Positions 35,762 through 45,077 are shown, counted from the stretch's first letter. The stretch: 64,000 bases of DNA from Streptomyces polyasparticus (GCF_014493765.1 NZ_JACTVJ010000006.1:682001-746000); one strand, 5' to 3'. Made by a program: numbers and translations. The notes: a model not told the origin generated them from the letters alone.

Positions 35762-36619
35762 ATGAACGACCGGGAAGCACGCGAACACTGGGCCGCGTCG
35801 GCGGAGGCACGGGGAGCGGTGCCGGACCTCGCCCCGAAGCGGGCCGAGGGATTCCGGCAGGACATGATGGTGCGCTACCTGACAGCCATGGCCTCCCACG
35901 CCTCACGGGAGGAGGCACCCGCCGAACCGGCAGTGCGCAAGAGGACCCCGCCCCAGCGCCCGGGTCCGCACACGGTGGCGGAGCGGCGGGTGCGCGACCT
36001 CATGAAGCGCTCCGTGGCCGGCGTTTCGGCCGACACTCCGTTCCTTGACGTCGCACGTCAGCTGTCGCACCTCCAGGTGGGTGCCGTACCAGTGGTGGAC
36101 GAGACCGAGCATGTGATCGGCGTGATCGCTGAGTCCGACCTCCTTGCCCGTGCGGCAACCCTTGCCGCGCCGGGTGAGCGGCCCGGCGCGCTCGCCAGGG
36201 TTCTCGGCCTGCGGCCGCGTGCCCGGGACACAGGGCAGACGGCGGCTGAGCTGATGTCCGCGCCGGTGCACACGGCCCACCCGGGGACGACAGTGATCGA
36301 AGCGGCCCGCATGGCCGCTCGCTCCAGGATCAGGCAGCTGTTCGTGACCGACTACAAGGGACGGCTGGTCGGCGTCGTCAGCCGTGGTGAACTGCTGCGG
36401 GCACTCGTCCGGGACGACGCCGCCATTCGGGCCGAGATCGCCACTCGTATCGTCAAGGGAGAGTTCGGCATCGACCCAGGGAGCCTGGAGATCCACGTCC
36501 TGGACGGGGCGGTGACCCTGAGGGGCAAGGTGGACACGGTGGTGATCCCGCAGCTGACCGAGGAGGTGGCGAAGATCGCCGACGTGGTCGAGGTGGTGGA
36601 CCAGCTCACCGCGACCTGA
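35762..36619 (+). CDS. CBS pair plus BON domain protein
   Basis: A 285-residue protein. Residues about 75-130 and 155-212 are two CBS motifs (VRDLMKRSVAGVSADTPFLD; VGAVPVVDETEHVIGVIAES; AELMSAPVHTAHPGTTVIEA; RIRQLFVTDYKGRLVGVVSR). Residues about 218-283 are a BON domain (IRAEIATRIVKGEFGIDPGS; VTLRGKVDTVVIPQLTEEVA). CBS pairs bind adenylates and BON domains bind membranes or ligands; in Streptomyces and mycobacteria such proteins (like Rv2626c) belong to the hypoxia response. A 34-bp hairpin follows the stop. Confidence 0.85.
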   Translation: MNDREAREHWAASAEARGAVPDLAPKRAEGFRQDMMVRYLTAMASHASREEAPAEPAVRKRTPPQRPGPHTVAERRVRDLMKRSVAGVSADTPFLDVARQLSHLQVGAVPVVDETEHVIGVIAESDLLARAATLAAPGERPGALARVLGLRPRARDTGQTAAELMSAPVHTAHPGTTVIEAARMAARSRIRQLFVTDYKGRLVGVVSRGELLRALVRDDAAIRAEIATRIVKGEFGIDPGSLEIHVLDGAVTLRGKVDTVVIPQLTEEVAKIADVVEVVDQLTAT

Positions 36620-36631
36620 GACCCCTGAGAC

Positions 36632-36665
36632 CGAGGCCGGCCGGCTGTCACGCGGGCCGGCCTCG
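36632..36665. terminator. Bidirectional terminator hairpin between convergent genes
   Basis: CGAGGCCGGCC (36632-36642) and GGCCGGCCTCG (36655-36665) form a perfect 11-bp stem with a 12-base loop. It begins 12 bp after the CBS/BON stop and covers the stop codon of the opposite site-2 protease gene. Confidence 0.75.
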
Positions 36666-37793
36666 ATGACGAAGGTTCGCCGGCCGCTGGGCGGCCCGGC
36701 CGATGTCCGAGAGTGACACGATGCCGACCAGCCGCCCGGCGTGGAGGACCAGCGCCCGCCGTTCGGCACTTGAGCTGAGGCGCGGCAGCAGGTCGGCGGC
36801 GGAGTCTTCGGGCTCGGCCGTTTCCAGATTTCCGAGTGGGCGCATCACCGCATCCACCGGTGTGGTGGAACGGGCCTTCAAGGGCATGCGATTGATTCGG
36901 GTAACGGACACCAGCCCGACCGCGGATCCGTCGGGAGCGAGGACGGGGAACGCCGAGTGGCGAAGGCGCCCGAGCGGAGCGTCCGCGAGGAACTGTGCGA
37001 CTGTGCTGCCGGACGGCGCGGTGACCGGCCAGAGCGTCATGACTTCCCCCACCGTCGTTCCTGCCAGCTGGTCGCGCAGCCTTTCCTGGCAGGCCTCCGC
37101 AGTGGCAGCGGCGATGATGAACCAGCCGACGAGTGCGGGCCACAGCCCGGCCGCGCTCCCCCCGGCGAGCACGGAGACGAATCCGGTCAGCACCAGGAAC
37201 CAGCCGACGAAGCGTCCTGCCGCCGTCGCACCGAGCGTGGCCCGCAGGCGGTCGCCGGTGCGGCGCCACAGGAATGCGCGCAGCACGCGGCCACCGTCCA
37301 AGGGGGCCGCGGGAAGGGCGTTGAAGACCGCGAGGACCACATTGATCCCCGCCGGCCAGGACACGGCCGTGACCGCGAGATCCGGTGCGCCGAGCGCGTT
37401 CATCCCCGCCGCGACCCCGGTGAACAGCACGCCGAGCACCGCACTGATCGCCGGCCCCGCCCCGGCGATCCGCAGCTCGGTGCGCGGGTCCCGTGGCTCC
37501 GTACGCAACTGGGCGACCCCGCCGAGCATCCACAACGTGATGCCGCGCACCTCGATGGCGTGGCGGCGGGCCACGACGGCGTGGGCAAGCTCATGTGCGA
37601 GCAGTGAAGCCAGGAGCCCCGTCGCTGTCGCGAGCCCGAGAGCCCAGTAGACCCAAGTGGGGTACCCGGGGTGGGCGTACGGGTAGAGGCCTCGTGCCGG
37701 CAGCAGCGTCAAGAGCGCGGCGGTGACCGCGACGCTCCAGTGCAAGCCGATTCTCACGCCCGCGATCCGCCCCAGGCGGACAGTCCCCTTCAC
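36648..37793 (-). CDS. Site-2 type membrane metalloprotease with CBS domains
   Basis: A 381-residue M50 protease (Rip3-like). Zinc motif HELAH at 67-71 inside a helix (LLASLLAHELAHAVVARRHA) and the third ligand region VFNALPAAPLDGGRVL. Helices also at about 19-32, 48-64, 90-115, 180-200 and 205-225. Residues from about 250 hold two CBS motifs (VGEVMTLWPVTAPSGSTVAQ; VGLVSVTRINRMP; LVGIVSLSDIG). Such enzymes cut transmembrane substrates such as anti-sigma factors. The GTG at 37793 follows GGAGAGGGGG and matches the family start M-K-G-T; an ATG at 37850 is less likely. A decayed paralogue is at 45990-46713. Confidence 0.85.
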   Translation of the reverse strand: MKGTVRLGRIAGVRIGLHWSVAVTAALLTLLPARGLYPYAHPGYPTWVYWALGLATATGLLASLLAHELAHAVVARRHAIEVRGITLWMLGGVAQLRTEPRDPRTELRIAGAGPAISAVLGVLFTGVAAGMNALGAPDLAVTAVSWPAGINVVLAVFNALPAAPLDGGRVLRAFLWRRTGDRLRATLGATAAGRFVGWFLVLTGFVSVLAGGSAAGLWPALVGWFIIAAATAEACQERLRDQLAGTTVGEVMTLWPVTAPSGSTVAQFLADAPLGRLRHSAFPVLAPDGSAVGLVSVTRINRMPLKARSTTPVDAVMRPLGNLETAEPEDSAADLLPRLSSSAERRALVLHAGRLVGIVSLSDIGRAAQRPANLRHRGRPA

Positions 37794-37948
37794 TGCGCCC
37801 CCTCTCCGGCGTCCTGTCCGGTCGGGGGCCGCGTTGTCCGGTCTTCCCATCCGCCCGGGCGCCTCACGTCGATGTTCCTGGGGGCACGGATCGCCTCAGG
37901 GCATGACCGTGCCCCCCGCCTTCCATGGTGGTGCGTCGAACTCCCGCT

Positions 37949-38839
37949 TCAGTCGTGCGGAATGACAGCGACGGGGCAGGGGAGGTGGTGCAGCGCTCCG
38001 TGCGCGACGGGCCCCAGGTGCCAGGTGTGGTGGGAGGGGCGTCGCCGGCGCCCTACCACTGCGAGCCGGGCGTGTGGGGCTGTGGCCAGCAGTACATGGG
38101 CGGCGGGCCCGACGGCGATGTGCTCGACCACCGGTACGGTCGGGAACTTCTCGCGCCACGGCGCCAGGGCGTCGGCGAGCCTGGTTTGCTCCTCGGCCTT
38201 GTATCGGTCGCCGGGATGCTCAGTGGCCATCAGGTGCGGGTCGGTCACCAGGCCCAGCAGCGGGCAGGCCCGTACGGCGCGTATGCGGGAGCCGTTCAAC
38301 TCGGCGTCAGCGAAGGCGAATTCCAGCAGGGCGCCGGCGGCAGGCCCGAGCTCACCCATCCCGACCACGACCTCGTTGCGGTCGGCCGCGGCAGGGTGCC
38401 CCCAGCCGCATTCGACGCTGGGATCTTCGCTCCGCACGGCGACGGCCGGGCAATGGGTGCGGCCCAGGACGTGCAGGCTCGTGGAACCGAGCAGGAATCC
38501 CGTCAGGGTTCCATGCCCCCGGGAGCCGAGCACGAGCATGGCCGCGCTCCGGCTGCGTTCGACGAGGACCCGCGAGGCGGGGTCGGAGACCAGTTGCGTG
38601 GTCAGGGTCAAGTCGCCGTAGCGGTGCAGGATTTCGGCTTCGGCTCGATGCAGTACCTCGCGGCCGTACTGCTGTTTGCTGGGGGCCGCCTGGGCGATGG
38701 GGACGTCGAGCGGCTGGGTGGTCCAGGAGTGGAGCAGGAGGAGCGACAAGTTCCGCTTCAGCGCTTCGCGGGCGGCCCACCAGGCGGCGGTCAGGCTTGC
38801 GGGGGAACCGTCGAGTCCGACGACGACAGGGCCGGTCAT
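37949..38839 (-). CDS. Universal stress protein, two UspA domains
   Basis: A 296-residue tandem UspA protein. Domain 1 opens PVVVGLDGSPASLTAAWWAA and keeps the ATP loop MLVLGSRGHGTLTGFLLGST. Domain 2 has NEVVVGMGELGPAAGALLEF and a degenerate loop (VVGRRRRPSHHTWHLGP). The ATG at 38839 is chosen because GGAGGTGCGCC precedes it; an ATG 21 bases upstream is poorer. It is divergent from another stress protein gene at 39151, with GGGCCC-like half sites between them at 38962-38987. Confidence 0.85.
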   Translation of the reverse strand: MTGPVVVGLDGSPASLTAAWWAAREALKRNLSLLLLHSWTTQPLDVPIAQAAPSKQQYGREVLHRAEAEILHRYGDLTLTTQLVSDPASRVLVERSRSAAMLVLGSRGHGTLTGFLLGSTSLHVLGRTHCPAVAVRSEDPSVECGWGHPAAADRNEVVVGMGELGPAAGALLEFAFADAELNGSRIRAVRACPLLGLVTDPHLMATEHPGDRYKAEEQTRLADALAPWREKFPTVPVVEHIAVGPAAHVLLATAPHARLAVVGRRRRPSHHTWHLGPVAHGALHHLPCPVAVIPHD

Positions 38840-38961
38840 GGCGCACCTCCGGAGTGTCAACGGCGGGCCGGCAGCGCTCTGACGCGCACGCGACCCCGTC
38901 CTACAACTTCAGTGATATCGCCGGGCTGCCGTCGAGAAGAGGGCCGCATGGGGGCATTCCT

Positions 38962-38987
38962 GGGCCCATGCGGCCCTGTTCGGGCCC
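38962..38987. promoter_or_regulatory. Three phased GGCCC half-sites between divergent stress protein genes
   Basis: GGGCCC, GGCCC and GGGCCC start at 38962, 38972 and 38982, 10 bp apart, on one face of the helix. They resemble the DevR-like boxes but with unusual spacing. They lie 164 bp before the start at 39151 and 123 bp before the start at 38839. Confidence 0.4.
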
Positions 38988-39150
38988 CCGTGGACTGGGA
39001 GAGGGTGAGACCCGAAGTCGGCGAGACGAAGGTGTCCGGCCGATGTCCGCGAGCCGCCTGCCGGAGCGGACGTGGCCGCCGTCGCCGTGTCCCGCGCATG
39101 GCCTGGCTGCGCCCCGGTCCAGGACTGCGCCTGGCCCATGGGGAGTTGTG

Positions 39151-40032
39151 ATGAGCGGTCCGGTCGTGGTGGGAGTGGACGGCTCGCCGTCGAGCCTGGC
39201 CGCGGTGGAGGTCGCGGCACGGGAGGCCCGACTGCGAGGATCGGGGCTGCGGTTGGTGCATGCCTTCGGGTGGCCGTCCGGGCACGTGCCGCCAGGCGTG
39301 CCGCCGTGGAATCCGGCGGACGTCGGGCTGCGCGTGCTGGTGGACGGCACGCTTGCCGATGCGGAGCGGCGTGCCCAGGCTGTTGCGCCGCAGGTGGATG
39401 TCACACGCGACGTCGTCGTCGGTGAGCCGTTGACGGTGCTGGAGATCGAGTCGCGCACCGCCGAGCTCGCCGTGGTCGGCACTCGGGGGCTGGGCAAGTT
39501 CGCCGCCCTGCTACTGGGGTCCACCGCTGTGCATCTGGTCACCCATGGACGCTGCCCAGTTCTCGTCGTGCGCGGCAGGCCGGACCCCGAAGGCCCCGTC
39601 CTGCTGGCGGTCGACGGCTCCCGGGGAGCCGTGGGGGCCGTCGAGTTCGCTTTCGCCGAAGCCTCGCTCCGCGGTGCGGAGTTGCTGGCGCTGCACGTGT
39701 GGAACATCTGCACCGAGCGGGCGTACGACCATCCAGCCGATCCGCCCTTCGCGAGCTATGACGAGGAACGGCTCCGTGCCGTGGAAGAGCGTTTGCTCGC
39801 CGAGTCGCTGTGCGGGTTGCGGGACAAGTACCAGGACGTTGCCGTGCGGCACCGGCTGGTCCGGGGCCGCATCCGGCCTTCCCTCATCGAGGCCGGCGGC
39901 GGCGCCCAACTGGTCGTGGTCGGAGCGCGCGGCCGGGGCGGTTTCGCGGGCCTGCTCCTTGGCTCCGTCAGTCAGGCCGTCCTGCAGCATGCCCACTGCC
40001 CTGTCGCCGTCGTCCGTACCGGCAAGGAGTGA
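39151..40032 (+). CDS. Universal stress protein, two UspA domains
   Basis: A 293-residue tandem UspA protein in which both nucleotide loops look intact: VVGTRGLGKFAALLLGSTAV and VVGARGRGGFAGLLLGSVSQ. Domain 1 opens PVVVGVDGSPSSLAAVEVAA and domain 2 GPVLLAVDGSRGAVGAVEFA. Of the four stress proteins here it is the best candidate for ATP binding in both halves. The stop overlaps the region of the ribosome site of the P-type ATPase gene, which starts 2 bp later, so the two form an operon. Confidence 0.85.
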   Translation: MSGPVVVGVDGSPSSLAAVEVAAREARLRGSGLRLVHAFGWPSGHVPPGVPPWNPADVGLRVLVDGTLADAERRAQAVAPQVDVTRDVVVGEPLTVLEIESRTAELAVVGTRGLGKFAALLLGSTAVHLVTHGRCPVLVVRGRPDPEGPVLLAVDGSRGAVGAVEFAFAEASLRGAELLALHVWNICTERAYDHPADPPFASYDEERLRAVEERLLAESLCGLRDKYQDVAVRHRLVRGRIRPSLIEAGGGAQLVVVGARGRGGFAGLLLGSVSQAVLQHAHCPVAVVRTGKE

Positions 40033-40034
40033 AC

Positions 40035-42794
40035 ATGGTCAGGCAGACGAAAGCCTCGGTCGAGGGGACGGGCTCTGCCCGGGTGGGATTCCTGGAGGTC
40101 CCGGACGGCTACCGCCTCGCCGCCACGTTGGTGGCGGACCGGCTCGATGTCGACCCGTGCGCCGGACTGAGTACGCGGGAGGCCACCGAGCGGGCGGCGG
40201 TCTGCGGGCCGAACCGGCTGGCCGAACCCGCCCGGCGCCCGGAATGGCGCAAGTTCCTCGACCAGTTCCGCAACTGGCTCATCGGCATTCTGCTGATCGC
40301 CGCCGTGGTGGCCGGGGCGATCGGCGACATCAAGGACGCCGTGGTGATCACCATCGTCCTGCAGATCAACGCGGTCCTGGGGTATCTGCAGGAACGGCGC
40401 GCGGAACGCAGCCTGGAGGCGCTGCGCCGGATGCTGGTGGCCACCGCGCGGGTCCGTCGCGACGGCCGGCAGCAGGTGGTGGAGGCACACACGCTCGTCC
40501 CCGGGGACGTGGTTCTGCTGGAGGCGGGCGACCGCGTACCGGCCGACGGGCGCCTGACCGTCGCGGAGTCGGTCGAGGTGGCCGAGGCGGCGCTGACGGG
40601 GGAGTCCCAGCCGGTCGCCAAGAGCGTGGCGGCCGTGCACCTGGACGGAGCGGCCCCGGCGCCGCTCGCCGAGCGCACCAGTTCGCTGTTCATGAACACC
40701 GCTCTGACCCGGGGCCGGGCCGAGATGATCGTCACGGCCACCGGCATGCGCACCGAACTCGGGACGATCGCCGAGGCGCTGCGCACCAGCACGGAACCGG
40801 CCAGCCCGCTCCAGGTTCAGCTGGACAGCCTCGGCCGGCGGCTCGCGCTGCTGAGCGGCGTGGCGATCGTCGCCTACGCCCTGACCACCCTTGTCCGCGG
40901 CGAGGCCTTGGCGGACCTCGCGCTGCGGGCCGTGGCCCTGGCGGTCGCAGCGATCCCCGAAGGGCTGCCCGCCGTGCTGGCCCTGACGCTGGCACTCGGC
41001 GTATACCGCATGGCCCGCCGAGGTGCGATCGTCAAGCGACTGTCGGCAGCGGAGTCGCTCGGCTCGGCGACCGTCATATGCAGCGACAAGACCGGCACGC
41101 TGACCCTCAACCAGATGACCGTACGAGCGCTGTGGACCGCCGGGACGTTCTACGACGTCATCGGCGAGGGCTACGGGACGGCAGGTGCTGTCCGAACGTC
41201 GGACACCGGCAACTCCCCGTCTCCGGACGACCTGAGGGAGGCGGTGCTGCCGCTCGCCCTGTGCAACGACGCACGCCTGACCGACGGGGACTTCATCGGG
41301 GACCCGACGGAGGCGGCACTGGTGGTGCTCGCGGCAAAGGCCGGAGTGGACGCCGACCGGCTGCGTGAGAGCCGGCCCCGCTCCGGCGAGCTGCCCTTCG
41401 ACGCGGCCACCAAGTACATGGCCACCTTCCACACCCAACCCGACGGCCGTACCCGCATCCACGTCAAGGGAGCGGTGGATGTCCTGCTGGGGCTGTGTAC
41501 CGCCGTACTCACCGAGGAAGGCGTACACGATCTCGACGACCGGCACAGGGGTGAGATCCTCGCGGTGACGTCGCGTCTGGGTGGCGCCGGACTGCGGGTG
41601 CTGGGCGCGGCCACCGCCGTGACCGACGGCGCGCCGCCCACATCCGCCCCGGACGGCCCGGCCGCGCTGCCCGGGCTCACGCTGGTGTCGATCGCCGGGA
41701 TAGCCGACCCGCCCCGGCCCCAGGCCCGGGACGCCATCGCGCTGTGCCGTACGGCGGGCGTCGCCGTCAAGATGATCACTGGTGACCACGCCGACACCGC
41801 GTCGGCCATCGCGCGCGAGCTGGATATCGGCGGCGACGCCGTGACCGGGGCCGAGCTGGATCGTATGACCGGCGAGCAACTCGCCGCCCGCATCGACGAT
41901 ATCGGGGTGTTCGCCCGCGTCGCACCGGAGCACAAGGTCCGGCTCGTGCAGGCGCTGTCGAGCCGGGGACACATCGTGGCCATGACGGGCGACGGTGTGA
42001 ACGACGCGGCCGCGCTGAAGGCCGCCCACATCGGCGTGGCCATGGGGATCACCGGTACCGACGTGGCGAAGGAAGCCGCCGAGATGGTCCTGACCGACGA
42101 CGACTTCTCCACGATCGTGCGCGCGGTCCGCGAAGGCCGCGCCATCTATGCCAACATCGTCAAGTTCGTACGCTTCCAGCTGACCACCAACGTCGGCGCG
42201 ATCCTCACCCTGCTCGGTGCCTCCCTGGCCGGACTGCCCGCCCCGCTCACGGCCGCCCAGCTGCTCTGGGTGAACATCATCATGGACGGGCCGCCCGCCA
42301 TGGCGCTCGCCGTGGATCCGGCCCGTGACGACGTGATGCGCCGGCCACCGCGCGACCCGGCCGAACGGATTCTGGACCGCCGACGCCTCGCGGCCATCAC
42401 CCGGGCGGGCGCGGCCATGGCGGTGAGCACCGTGGTCCTGCTGGCCCTGGCCCGCCCGCGCGTCGGCACGGACGCCGCCCTCACCATGGCGTTCACCACG
42501 TTCGTCCTGTTCCAGCTGTTCAACGCGTTCAACGCCCGCGCGGACGAAGGTCCGATCCTGGGCCGCCATCAACTGCGCAACCGGACCCTGTGGCTGTGCC
42601 TGGCCGGCGTCCTCGCCATACAGGTCACCGCCGTACACCTGCCCTGGGCCCGCACCGTCTTCGGCACCGTCCCGCTGACGGCGACGCAGTGGGCCCTGTG
42701 CCTGGCTACCGCATCCACCGTGCTCATCGTCGAACTCGCGTGGCGTGCCGTGCGGTCGGTGGTCGGCCCGCACGGCCGGTCCGCTCATGACTGA
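40035..42794 (+). CDS. P-type cation ATPase, PMR1/SPCA-like (type IIA)
   Basis: A 919-residue P-type ATPase. Actuator loop EAALTGESQPVAK, phosphorylated Asp in VICSDKTGTLTLNQMTV, hinge MTGDGVNDAAALKAAHIGVA. Ion-site helices match secretory-pathway Ca2+/Mn2+ pumps: helix 4 VAAIPEGLPAVLALTLALG, helix 5 RFQLTTNVGAILTLLG, helix 6 LLWVNIIMDGPPAMALAV (PMR1 has N-I-L-M-D-G-P-P-A). It probably exports Ca2+ or Mn2+, using ATP. AAGGAG precedes ATG 40035. It is co-transcribed with the preceding stress protein. Confidence 0.85.
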   Translation: MVRQTKASVEGTGSARVGFLEVPDGYRLAATLVADRLDVDPCAGLSTREATERAAVCGPNRLAEPARRPEWRKFLDQFRNWLIGILLIAAVVAGAIGDIKDAVVITIVLQINAVLGYLQERRAERSLEALRRMLVATARVRRDGRQQVVEAHTLVPGDVVLLEAGDRVPADGRLTVAESVEVAEAALTGESQPVAKSVAAVHLDGAAPAPLAERTSSLFMNTALTRGRAEMIVTATGMRTELGTIAEALRTSTEPASPLQVQLDSLGRRLALLSGVAIVAYALTTLVRGEALADLALRAVALAVAAIPEGLPAVLALTLALGVYRMARRGAIVKRLSAAESLGSATVICSDKTGTLTLNQMTVRALWTAGTFYDVIGEGYGTAGAVRTSDTGNSPSPDDLREAVLPLALCNDARLTDGDFIGDPTEAALVVLAAKAGVDADRLRESRPRSGELPFDAATKYMATFHTQPDGRTRIHVKGAVDVLLGLCTAVLTEEGVHDLDDRHRGEILAVTSRLGGAGLRVLGAATAVTDGAPPTSAPDGPAALPGLTLVSIAGIADPPRPQARDAIALCRTAGVAVKMITGDHADTASAIARELDIGGDAVTGAELDRMTGEQLAARIDDIGVFARVAPEHKVRLVQALSSRGHIVAMTGDGVNDAAALKAAHIGVAMGITGTDVAKEAAEMVLTDDDFSTIVRAVREGRAIYANIVKFVRFQLTTNVGAILTLLGASLAGLPAPLTAAQLLWVNIIMDGPPAMALAVDPARDDVMRRPPRDPAERILDRRRLAAITRAGAAMAVSTVVLLALARPRVGTDAALTMAFTTFVLFQLFNAFNARADEGPILGRHQLRNRTLWLCLAGVLAIQVTAVHLPWARTVFGTVPLTATQWALCLATASTVLIVELAWRAVRSVVGPHGRSAHD

Positions 42795-43039
42795 TGGCGA
42801 TGGCTCCCACAGACAGGCGCAGGCGGCGTCGGGGTGCGGAGCAGAGCCCACTCGGGCTCACCCGGCACGCTGCGATCTGCGATCTGCCGTGGGCCACTTC
42901 GGGCCGCATGGCCCCACCCCGGGGACACCAGGCCCTGCCCACGCATTCGGGAGGGCGCTCATCCTGGAGGTGAGACGTTGGCGGTGGCTCGCCGACCACT
43001 GTGTGTGTCGTGGGTCCCCGCTCGATCGAGGGAGGGGTC
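42795..43039. promoter_or_regulatory. Promoter region with tandem DevR-like boxes
   Basis: Two exact boxes, GGGCC-GCAT-GGCCC at 42901-42914 and GGGAC-ACCA-GGCCC at 42922-42935, centres 21 bp apart, preceded by a further GGGCC half-site at 42891. They end 104 bp before the CBS gene start at 43040. Confidence 0.65.
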
Positions 43040-43789
43040 GTGCAAGTCCAATACGCCATGTCCGCCTCACCCGTCATCACGCCGGTGATGACGCCGGTGC
43101 AGGACGTCGCACGCACCATGAGAGATCTCGGAGTCGGCTCCGTCTTCGTGACCGACGATGAACGCCTCGTCGGCGTGGTGACCGACCGCGATCTCGCCGT
43201 CCGGGTCGTCGCCCCGGCCAGGTCGCCCCACACGGGGGTCGAGGCAGTCATGACCAAGGACCCCGTGTCCGTTGACGCCGACGCCGACATCATGGCCGCG
43301 TACCGCGCCATGCGAGAACGGCGGGTCGGCCGGATCCCGGTCGTGCACGGGGGGCGCCTCGTGGGTGTGGTGACGTTCGACGACTTGTTCTGGTTGGCCA
43401 TGCAGAGACTCGGCGACCTGGTCGGGGTCGTGGACGAAGGCCGGGACCTTGTCGCTCCGTTGCGCGGCCGCCGACCGGACACGACGCCCGACGGGCGGCA
43501 GGGTCCCGAACACCACGAAGGCCCGGTCGAGTCGGCACAGTCGCATGATCCGGACCGTGAGGGGCTTGGTGACCATCCCCTGCAGGCCGCGGCCCGGACG
43601 GTCACTGAGATCTCGCACGCAAGACCACAGAGGTGCTGCCGCGAGAACGTCGAACTCACCGTGGGGTTCGGCCACGGCGGCGTCGTCGAGCCCCCGGAAC
43701 ATCCAGAAGAAGGCTCCCCGCTGGGACATGAGAGTGCAGAGTTCTCGCCGCAGGGGGAGTCGGGAACGTGCCACCCGCACCAGGAGTGA
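43040..43789 (+). CDS. CBS-domain pair protein with an unusual tail
   Basis: A 249-residue reading frame. The first 135 residues are two CBS motifs (AMSASPVITPVMTPVQDVAR; ERLVGVVTDRDLAVRVV; MTKDPVSVDADADIMAAYRA; RLVGVVTFDDLFWLAM). CBS pairs bind AMP or ATP. After VDEGRDLVAPLRGRR about 105 residues follow that are polar, His-rich and unlike any family I know, possibly because a frameshift near 43480 replaced the original end. The start is GTG 43040 after GAGGGAGGGG. Tandem DevR-like boxes lie upstream, and the nitroreductase gene follows after 65 bp. Confidence 0.7.
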   Translation: MQVQYAMSASPVITPVMTPVQDVARTMRDLGVGSVFVTDDERLVGVVTDRDLAVRVVAPARSPHTGVEAVMTKDPVSVDADADIMAAYRAMRERRVGRIPVVHGGRLVGVVTFDDLFWLAMQRLGDLVGVVDEGRDLVAPLRGRRPDTTPDGRQGPEHHEGPVESAQSHDPDREGLGDHPLQAAARTVTEISHARPQRCCRENVELTVGFGHGGVVEPPEHPEEGSPLGHESAEFSPQGESGTCHPHQE

Positions 43790-43854
43790 CCATCGGGCCG
43801 TCGCAGAGAGTGACGGCGGACGAGCGGGTGTCGAGAGGAAAGGCGGTATCGGTC

Positions 43855-44916
43855 ATGGCCATCACCGGCGCGCGGCCCGATCGCGCGACGCACTACCTGG
43901 TCCGGGCGGCCGTCACCGCGCCCTCCGCGTTCAACACCCAGCCCTGGCGCTTCGCGTATTGCAAGGGCGAGTTGCACTTGTGCGCCGATACCACCCGTCG
44001 GCTCAGGGTCGCCGATCCGGAGGGCCGGGAGCTGCTGATCAGTTGTGGTGCGGCGCTGTTCAACGTCCGTCTCGCCATGCTGCACCTCGGCTTCCGGGCG
44101 CGAGTGCGCCTGCTGCCCGTCGCCGCCGACCCTTGGCTGCTCGCCACCGTCAGCTGGGGGCCGTACGCGCGTGCCTCATACGACGATGACCGCATGTTCC
44201 GCGCCATGGAACTGCGTCACACCCACCGTGGCCCCTTCCAACCGGACCCGCTCCCTGCGGTCCTGATCGACGAACTGCGCGAGCAGGCTCGACGTGAAGG
44301 CGCCGACCTGTACGCCGTGGCCGGTGCCCACGAGCTGCGCCGCCTCGCGGAGCTGATCGGAGCGGCCGAAGACGTCCATCGCAGGCACCCCGGCCTCACC
44401 GCCGAGCGGGCCAACTGGGCGCCCGGGCAAGGAAGCGGGCGCCTCGACGGTGTCCCCGGCCAGACCTATCCGCGTGATCCGGACACCGTCGCCTTCGCCG
44501 GCCGGGACTACGCGGGCCGCGCCAGGCTGGGCTACCTGACCAGGCCCGCCGCTTCCTGCCGGGGCGTCCTCGGACTCCCGGCGGTCGTGCACACCCGGCG
44601 CGACGGCCCGCACGACTGGCTGCGGGCCGGGCAGGCGCTGCAGCGGGTGCTGCTGCACGCGGCCGCCCAGCGGGTGGCGGCGGCCTTCCACACCCAGCCG
44701 TTGGAGTTGCCGGAACTGCGTGCACAGGTTGAACGGCATGTTCCAGGCGGTGGGCATCCTCAGTTGATCCTGCGGTTCGGATACGTCGACGAGGTGCGCC
44801 CGAGTCCCAGGCGCCCTGTCGGCGATGTCCTGGCCGGCACGTCGCGCGCCTCAGCAACGCGCAGTGCCTCCCCGCTCAAGTCCGGGGCCTTGGTCCGGTT
44901 CGCACCGCCGTGCTGA
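43855..44916 (+). CDS. Acg-type FMN-binding nitroreductase-like protein
   Basis: A 353-residue member of the Acg family (dormancy-linked nitroreductases such as mycobacterial Rv2032). Visible motifs: HYLVRAAVTAPSAFNTQPWR, ELLISCGAALFNVRLAMLHL, LRHTHRGPFQPDPLPAVLID, and WLRAGQALQRVLLHAAAQRV with AAFHTQPLE near the end. Family members carry FMN in a lid-covered pocket, and Acg itself lacks nitroreductase activity. AGGAAAGGCGG precedes ATG 43855. It is probably co-transcribed with the CBS gene. The broken copy at 13759-14811 is its paralogue. Confidence 0.85.
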   Translation: MAITGARPDRATHYLVRAAVTAPSAFNTQPWRFAYCKGELHLCADTTRRLRVADPEGRELLISCGAALFNVRLAMLHLGFRARVRLLPVAADPWLLATVSWGPYARASYDDDRMFRAMELRHTHRGPFQPDPLPAVLIDELREQARREGADLYAVAGAHELRRLAELIGAAEDVHRRHPGLTAERANWAPGQGSGRLDGVPGQTYPRDPDTVAFAGRDYAGRARLGYLTRPAASCRGVLGLPAVVHTRRDGPHDWLRAGQALQRVLLHAAAQRVAAAFHTQPLELPELRAQVERHVPGGGHPQLILRFGYVDEVRPSPRRPVGDVLAGTSRASATRSASPLKSGALVRFAPPC

Positions 44917-44952
44917 CGCCGGCCGATAGAGAGGGCCACCCGCTCCTGTCCG

Positions 44953-44966
44953 GGACCGTATGGCGC
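44953..44966. promoter_or_regulatory. Degenerate DevR-like box before a broken gene
   Basis: GGACC-GTAT-GGCGC, with one change in each arm; the 16-base form GGGACCGTATGGCGCC is closer. A further weak element lies 20 bp upstream around 44933-44946. It precedes only the decayed phosphoribosyltransferase fragment. Confidence 0.35.
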
Positions 44967-45077
44967 CTGCCCTGATGTCGATGCCGCGCCGAAGCTGGTG
45001 AACTCGAGGCCACAGGTACACAGGGGTAGGTGAACGGGCATGGGCCCCTTGGTCGTTGTGGGAAGATCATTACTTCG

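Noticed and set aside
37826-37839. GGGCC-GCGT-TGTCC upstream of the site-2 protease as a further DevR-like box
   Set aside because: Two mismatches in the right arm and no partner box at 20-23 bp; too weak to list.
38946-38957. Possible DevR-like box GGGCC-GCAT-GG upstream of the stress protein gene
   Set aside because: The right arm reads GGGGG rather than GNCCC, so it is not symmetric; only the phased half-sites downstream were kept.
39972-42851. A 959-codon open frame on the minus strand opposite the PMR1-like ATPase
   Set aside because: The composition is rich in Gly, Arg, His and Gln with no domain pattern, while the plus strand encodes a complete P-type ATPase.
43067-43780. A 237-codon minus-strand frame opposite the CBS gene
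   Set aside because: No ribosome site or domain; the plus strand carries clear CBS motifs over the same bases.
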